The notes beneath the pieces were generated by a model, which was given only the letters and a program-made list of their open reading frames with translations, made no database searches and was not told where the DNA came from. The position numbers and the translations under genes are program-made. Source: Palsa-295 sp963785585 (GTDB lineage Bacteria > Acidobacteriota > Terriglobia > Acidiferrales > UBA7541). Taken from it: a DNA stretch of 64,000 nucleotides. The stretch's first letter is position 1, and every line of letters starts with the position of its first letter. Location: assembly GCA_963785585.1 (NCBI GenBank), contig CAWAVW010000004.1, forward strand, positions 2,852,001-2,916,000. Direction: 5' to 3'. Shown here in pieces: positions 59,867-64,000 of the stretch.

Positions 59867-61549
59867 CTAGTGTTTCAGCAAAGGTTGAGAGAAACGAATC
59901 GGAATTCCAAAGTTTGAACCGCCAAACCCTTTCAGAACAGCGTACGTAACTCCAATCACCTTGCCGTCGCGGTTAAACAGTGGGCCGCCGGAACCGCCGG
60001 ACGTGGTCTGTGCGTCGAAGACGATTTTGTCCGGCAAGACGTCGCCAATGTGGCCCTGCGTGATCAGGGGGCGAATCAAATTACGTTTGGCGAGTTCCGC
60101 GAGCACTTGCGAGACGTCGCCGGAGCTCTGCTTCATGATGGTTTGCGCCGTATCTTCGTCGGTCCGCGCCAGGATCGCAGCGATGCCGGTCGCGTAACCC
60201 ATCAAGATAATGGCTTGGCCGCTGGTCGCGGCGCCGTTCTGCGCGTCGATTGCAAGAACCGCTCGTTTCAGGTCTTGCATGTTGACGCTCACCGCCGCCA
60301 AATCCGTCTCTTTCGAAATTTCGCGGATCTCCGCATGAAAAGCGCGAGGGTCGCCGGGAAAGTAGGCGCGGATCGTCGAAATCTGAGCTTCGAGGCCTTG
60401 ACTGGTAATCGAGCTCAGTTCGTCATTTTCCCACCACGGTTCGGCCACGTGGCGGTTCGTGATCACGCGCCCATCCGAGCCGGCCAGAAAGCCGGTGCCG
60501 AAGATGTCGATTTTCACTTCCGGTCCCGAACCATCCAAAGTCAGGATCGGTTTGCCGTCGCTGTCCTGCAGTGGATCTCCATCCTGATTCAAGCCCGCGT
60601 ATCGAAGGCGCTTGCCGGATTCCTTATCGTTGAACGCCACGGCGACGTGCAACAAGCACACGGATTGGACGTCGGCCGGAATGATGTTCTGCGCGGCCTG
60701 GCCTTGCTGTTCGAGTTTCTGAAGTCGCGCGTTGGTATCCGATAGCTGCTTTTGCAAGGTAGCGGTTTCATCGGGGCTTGCATCGGCCATTTTCGATTTC
60801 AGATCGGCTGCTTGCTTCTGCAGGTCGCTCCTTTCGGCCGGGTTCGCGTCGCCGCTGCTTCCCTGTGAGGTTCGTAACTTCCGGACTTGATCGAGAATGC
60901 TCTGCTGACTGAGATATCCGCCTTCCAGTTTGGATATCACCAGGTTTGAGCGTTGGTTCTGCTTTTGAGCGCTACGCGCAAAAAGAAAATAAATTCCGAC
61001 CATCGCCAGGACAGCGGCAAAAATGACTCCAACGCCGATTTTCAGGCCACGATCGAGCGATACGGCGTCGCTTGCCATTTTTTCGGTTACCGCCAGCGCT
61101 TCAAAAGCCTGGTGCGCGATCTGCTGCCCCTCTTCGGCGATGCGGGTTTTGTCGATCAGCTGCAATTCGTGGCGCCGCATGCGCAGGCGCGAACGGACGC
61201 GCGCGAGAGTCTCTCGCAAATCCCATGGCCGCGAAATGGCGTCGTTAGCGCCCATATCGAGCGCCGTCGCACGGTCATCCGCTCCGCCCGGAACGAATAG
61301 AAGTATGCGAACGCCTTCGGTGGAAGCGACCCCGCGAATCGTGGCGATGAATTCGCGCGCATCCGGCGCCGCCACCTCGCCATCGAGCAGTACGACGTCG
61401 GCGCCATTCTGGTGAATTGCGTCAAGGCCTTCACGGGATGTGGCAAACGAGCTGACCATGTAGCCGGCGTTCTGTAATGCTGCGCTGAGCGCCTCGCGGT
61501 TGGCCGGGTCTGTTTCGATGACGATGACTTTTTCGGGCGTGGCATCCAT
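59867..61549 (-). CDS. Membrane-anchored receiver-coiled coil-trypsin-like serine protease
   Basis: 560 residues from ATG 61547-61549. Residues 6-120 form a response-regulator receiver domain with acidic pair E12/D14 and putative phospho-acceptor D56 (VVLLDGE), but Arg107 stands where the invariant Lys is expected (SRPWD) and the Thr/Ser switch is missing. One transmembrane helix lies at ~170-190, a Lys/Gln-rich coiled coil at ~200-285, and a trypsin/DegP-like domain at ~345-555 with H367 (NRHVAE), D416 (KETDLAAV) and S520 (SGGSGGPLF). No PDZ domain. The topology implies a cytoplasmic receiver and periplasmic protease. No histidine kinase gene is adjacent. A rare domain order. Confidence 0.88.
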   Translation of the reverse strand: MDATPEKVIVIETDPANREALSAALQNAGYMVSSFATSREGLDAIHQNGADVVLLDGEVAAPDAREFIATIRGVASTEGVRILLFVPGGADDRATALDMGANDAISRPWDLRETLARVRSRLRMRRHELQLIDKTRIAEEGQQIAHQAFEALAVTEKMASDAVSLDRGLKIGVGVIFAAVLAMVGIYFLFARSAQKQNQRSNLVISKLEGGYLSQQSILDQVRKLRTSQGSSGDANPAERSDLQKQAADLKSKMADASPDETATLQKQLSDTNARLQKLEQQGQAAQNIIPADVQSVCLLHVAVAFNDKESGKRLRYAGLNQDGDPLQDSDGKPILTLDGSGPEVKIDIFGTGFLAGSDGRVITNRHVAEPWWENDELSSITSQGLEAQISTIRAYFPGDPRAFHAEIREISKETDLAAVSVNMQDLKRAVLAIDAQNGAATSGQAIILMGYATGIAAILARTDEDTAQTIMKQSSGDVSQVLAELAKRNLIRPLITQGHIGDVLPDKIVFDAQTTSGGSGGPLFNRDGKVIGVTYAVLKGFGGSNFGIPIRFSQPLLKH

Positions 61550-61733
61550 CTTCGGTTCCGCTCCGCGACTTTCTTTCCGGACTATCCTAAAGTATTCGTG
61601 TGAATCCGCAAACAACTCGACCCGATCTTCCGGTTTCGGGCCTTCTCGCGGACGCAACGCGCGACTGGCCGCGCGTTGATACAGATGCCCACCGCCGAGG
61701 CTCGGGTGCAAAGTATTTTCACGAGGAGGCGGG

Positions 61734-62414
61734 TTGAACGAGTTGAATACGCTGAACGAACAAATTGTTCGTTGCGTGCTGTGTCCTCGCCTGGTGGCAT
61801 ACCGCGAGAAAGTGGCCCGGGAAAAACGCCGTGCCTACGGCGATTGGGATTACTGGGGCAAGCCGGTTCCCGGCTTCGGCGATCCCAAAGCTCGATTGCT
61901 GATTCTTGGGCTTGCGCCCGCGGCACACGGCGCGAACCGGACCGGACGAATGTTCACCGGCGACCGTTCCGGCGATTTTTTGTACAAAGCGATGTTTCGC
62001 GCGGGTTTTGCGAACCAGCCTACTTCGGTTCGCCGCGGCGACGGACTAGCGCTTCACGACGCATACATATCCGCGACGGCGCGGTGCGCGCCGCCCGCGA
62101 ACAAGCCGTTGCCCTCGGAACTGGCGAATTGTGCGCCGTATTTCGAACGGGAGCTGGAAATTCTGAAACCTCGCGCGGTGTTGGCGCTGGGTGGTATCGC
62201 GATGCGAGCGTACCTGAAGGGTTTGAAATCGCGCGCTCTGGTGACGAGCCTGGCGCAGTACCCGTTTGCTCATGGCGCGAGCTATGCCCTTCCAGGGGAT
62301 CTACCGCGCCTTTTCGCGTCCTATCATCCCAGTCAGCAGAATACCTTCACCGGCCGGCTAACGAATCAGATGCTGTACGAGGTGTTTCGCGACATACGCC
62401 GCTTCCTGAAGTAA
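61734..62414 (+). CDS. Uracil-DNA glycosylase, family 5-like (iron-sulfur)
   Basis: Removes uracil, and possibly other deaminated bases, from DNA. 226 residues from TTG 61734-61736, just behind GAGGAGG. Four cysteines C14, C17, C118 and C133 fit the 4Fe-4S cluster of family 4/5 enzymes. LGLAPAAHGANRTGRMFTGD is the family 5 (UdgB) version of motif A, lacking the polar catalytic residue of family 1; SYHPSQQNTFTGRLT is the DNA-intercalation motif near the C-terminus. Divergent from the receiver-protease gene across 184 bp. Confidence 0.93.
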   Translation: MNELNTLNEQIVRCVLCPRLVAYREKVAREKRRAYGDWDYWGKPVPGFGDPKARLLILGLAPAAHGANRTGRMFTGDRSGDFLYKAMFRAGFANQPTSVRRGDGLALHDAYISATARCAPPANKPLPSELANCAPYFERELEILKPRAVLALGGIAMRAYLKGLKSRALVTSLAQYPFAHGASYALPGDLPRLFASYHPSQQNTFTGRLTNQMLYEVFRDIRRFLK

Positions 62415-62441
62415 TCGCCGCTGTCCGATTGAATCGCAGGT

Positions 62442-62470
62442 TTGACAGCGCAGCACCCCCTTGCTAGCCT
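62442..62470 (+). promoter_or_regulatory. Sigma-70 promoter of the osmoprotectant ABC operon
   Basis: TTGACA (62442-62447), 17-bp spacer, TAGCCT (62465-62470) with TGC just before it (extended -10). Transcription would start near 62477, about 30 nt before the ATPase start codon. Confidence 0.55.
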
Positions 62471-62505
62471 TCGCTTGCGTCGAGTCTCCGCCGACGCATG
62501 AATGA

Positions 62506-63318
62506 ATGCTTGCGACGTCCGATCTGGTTACCGCCGATTCCCCTGCCGTTGAATTTCGTGAAGTCGGATACACCCTACCGAGCGGCCAAACCCTGCTGAA
62601 GGGAATCAGCCTGACTGTCCTGAAAGGCGAGACGCTTGTCTTGCTGGGGAGAAGCGGGGCCGGAAAATCGACAGCACTTAAGCTGATCAACCGGATGATC
62701 GATCCTTCCGCCGGCGAAGTGCTCGTGGAGGGCCGATCGACGCGCGAATGGGATCCGATCGAGCTGCGCCGTCGAATCGGCTACGTGATTCAGGAAACCG
62801 GATTGTTTCCCCACTACACCGTGGAGCAGAATATCGCACTCGTACCTCGACTGGAGAAATGGCCCGCGGACAAGATTCGCGCGCGTGTGGCCGAGCTGAT
62901 GTCGCTCGTAGGAATGCCCGACCCTGCATTTTTGCGCCGGCATCCCCACGAGCTTTCCGGCGGCCAGCGTCAACGCGTCGGAGTCGCGCGGGCGCTGGCG
63001 GCCGACCCTCCGATCTTGCTGATGGACGAAGCGTTTGGGGCGCTCGATCCTCTAACCCGCGGCGAGGTGCAGCGGGAATTTTTAGAACTGAAAAATCGAC
63101 TGAAGAAGACGATCATCATCGTCACGCATCATGTCGGCGAAGCGATTTTTCTCGGCAACCGCATCGGCGTGATGGACGCCGGCAAATTGGCGTGCGTTTA
63201 CTCGCCCAAGGAATTTATTGCGGCGAGCGAACCGGTGGCAGCTGCGTATGTGGCAAATCTCCGGATGTACGAGGACGCCGAAAGGAATGCGGCGAACGAA
63301 GTCGAAGGAAAATCATGA
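62506..63318 (+). CDS. Osmoprotectant (glycine betaine/carnitine/choline) ABC transporter ATP-binding protein
   Basis: Cytoplasmic ATPase of an OpuC/ProV-like importer, 270 residues from ATG 62506. Walker A GRSGAGKSTALKLINRMI, Q-loop GYVIQETGLFPHYTVEQNI, signature LSGGQRQRVGVARALA, Walker B ILLMDEAFGALDPLTRGEVQ, and H-loop IIVTHH. ALKLINRM-ETGLFPH phrasing is characteristic of the osmoprotectant group. The C-terminus lacks the CBS pair that ionic-strength-sensing OpuCA proteins have. It overlaps the permease gene by 4 nt (ATGA). Confidence 0.92.
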   Translation: MLATSDLVTADSPAVEFREVGYTLPSGQTLLKGISLTVLKGETLVLLGRSGAGKSTALKLINRMIDPSAGEVLVEGRSTREWDPIELRRRIGYVIQETGLFPHYTVEQNIALVPRLEKWPADKIRARVAELMSLVGMPDPAFLRRHPHELSGGQRQRVGVARALAADPPILLMDEAFGALDPLTRGEVQREFLELKNRLKKTIIIVTHHVGEAIFLGNRIGVMDAGKLACVYSPKEFIAASEPVAAAYVANLRMYEDAERNAANEVEGKS

Positions 63319-63953
63319 ACCTCATCGAGTACTTCCTAAAGCACCAAAAGGAAATCCTGCAAGCGACGCTCGAGCACGTGTGGCTGGTGGGCGCCGCAAT
63401 GGTATTGGCGGCGGCTGTTGGAATACCGCTCGGAATTCTGGTGGCGCGCCGTCCGTGGCTTTCCAAGCCGATCGTCGGAGGCGCGAACATCGCGGAAACC
63501 ATTCCGAGCCTCGCGTTGTTTGGCTTTTTATTGCCAGTCCCCTGGCTGGGCGAACGGGCCGACCGGCTGGCGATTTTTGCGTTGCTTCTCTACGCGTTAC
63601 TTCCCATCATTCGCAATACCGCCGCCGGCATTACGGGAGTCGATCCGGCGGTACGCGAAGCCGCTCGAGGCATGGGAATGACGGAGGGGCAAATCCTGAT
63701 GCAAGTGGAGCTGCCGCTGTCGTTTTCGACTTTGCTCGCAGGCATTCGTATCGCGACCGTGTTGACCATCGGGATCGCTACGATTGCGGCGGCGATCGGC
63801 GCGGGAGGCCTGGGCGAGTTCATATTCCGCGGCCTCGCTATGGTGAACAACCAACTGATCCTGGCCGGAGCCATCCCGGCGGCGCTGTTGGCGCTGGGCG
63901 CCGATTTGATTTTTAGCTTGCTTGAACGAAGATTCCAACCGGTCCGCGCGTAA
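63315..63953 (+). CDS. Osmoprotectant ABC transporter permease
   Basis: Inner-membrane permease of the same importer, 212 residues from ATG 63315, coupled to the ATPase by a 4-nt overlap. About five to six transmembrane helices. EAARGMGMTEGQILMQVELPLS is the EAA loop that contacts the ATPase; ANIAETIPSLALFGFLLP and IGIATIAAAIGAGGLGEFIFRGLA are typical of OpuCB/ProW. The stop is followed one base later by the next gene's ATG. Confidence 0.93.
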   Translation: MNLIEYFLKHQKEILQATLEHVWLVGAAMVLAAAVGIPLGILVARRPWLSKPIVGGANIAETIPSLALFGFLLPVPWLGERADRLAIFALLLYALLPIIRNTAAGITGVDPAVREAARGMGMTEGQILMQVELPLSFSTLLAGIRIATVLTIGIATIAAAIGAGGLGEFIFRGLAMVNNQLILAGAIPAALLALGADLIFSLLERRFQPVRA

Positions 63954-63954
63954 C

Positions 63955-64000
63955 ATGCGCAGCGCCTTGCCGGTTCTCTGTATCGCGTTGCTGCTGGCGT
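63955..64000 (+). CDS. Start of third gene in the ABC operon, probably the substrate-binding protein (cut by window edge)
   Basis: ATG 63955 opens a frame reading MRSALPVLCIALLLA up to the window end: a basic start and hydrophobic run, like a Sec signal peptide. Position right behind the permease stop suggests the glycine betaine/choline-binding protein or a permease-binding fusion. Too short for a family call. Confidence 0.55.
   Translation, partial: MRSALPVLCIALLLA

Noticed and set aside
1..64000. Prophage, IS element, integron or CRISPR array
   Set aside because: No transposase, integrase, phage structural gene, terminal inverted repeats or regularly spaced direct repeats were seen anywhere in the window.

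Overview
The window looks like a GC-rich, densely packed chromosome segment from a member of the Acidobacteriota (probably Terriglobia-like). That is an inference from gene content: an Oar-type TonB-dependent receptor with an N-terminal carboxypeptidase-regulatory fold, an S53 peptidase, a PEP-CTERM protein, RND efflux, galactomannan-type glycosidases, and best-recognised protein styles. There is no rRNA, phage, IS element or CRISPR array. About 51 protein genes (two cut by the window edges) and one tRNA are supported.

Region by region. 1-6783 (minus): an RND efflux operon (pump, adaptor, outer-membrane factor) followed by a LacI-type regulator that runs off the left edge. 6784-7455: a 0.67 kb gap with a 14-bp palindrome and a sigma-54-like promoter, then a PEP-CTERM surface protein with a collagen-like tract (7456-8379). 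8489-12387 (minus): threonine genes lysC-thrC-thrB. 12598-13914: secreted S53 peptidase. 14109-26430: an aromatic-catabolism hub. It holds pobA diverging from an acyl-CoA thioesterase, a minus-strand run (Tat-exported amine oxidase-like flavoprotein, pcaB, pcaD, pcaC, 3-hydroxyacyl-CoA dehydrogenase), an FHA protein, and a plus-strand boxR-boxC-boxB operon for aerobic benzoyl-CoA epoxidation. 26441-36653 (minus): seven co-directional genes with a galactomannan theme (galM, GH27 alpha-galactosidase, FucP-like transporter, SnoaL/DUF1348 protein, amidohydrolase, SPFH protein, GH2 beta-mannosidase). 36768-36844: tRNA-Arg(CCT). 36948-44646: aldo/keto reductase, SGNH hydrolase, radical SAM protein, Oar-like receptor. 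44674-51825: rmuC, a secreted unknown translationally coupled to an HD-GYP protein, and a divergent CHASE2-adenylate cyclase. 51842-54623: rlpA, zinc-ribbon rhomboid, pgsA, small unknown. 54697-59726 (minus): 3-oxoacid CoA-transferase scoAB and trpCFBA. 59867-61549: a receiver-TM-coiled-coil-trypsin protein. 61734-62414: family 5-like uracil-DNA glycosylase. 62506-64000: start of an osmoprotectant ABC importer operon, cut by the right edge.

How the genes work together. PobA makes protocatechuate; PcaB, PcaC and PcaD carry 3-carboxymuconate to 3-oxoadipate. BoxB and BoxC open the benzoyl-CoA ring, and a 3-hydroxyacyl-CoA dehydrogenase can turn the resulting 3-hydroxyadipyl-CoA into 3-oxoadipyl-CoA, where both routes merge. 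Not found here: protocatechuate dioxygenase (pcaGH), boxA, the box aldehyde dehydrogenase, benzoate-CoA ligase and the terminal thiolase. The ScoAB pair 30 kb away could supply the CoA-transfer step, but is as likely to be a general ketoacid enzyme.

The most interesting signals are the likely leaderless, palindrome-covered boxR promoter, the sigma-54-like promoter in front of the orphan PEP-CTERM gene, the receiver-protease with an altered receiver active site, the HD-GYP protein with a long insertion, and the thioesterase/pobA divergent pair that suggests a 4-hydroxybenzoyl-CoA entry route.
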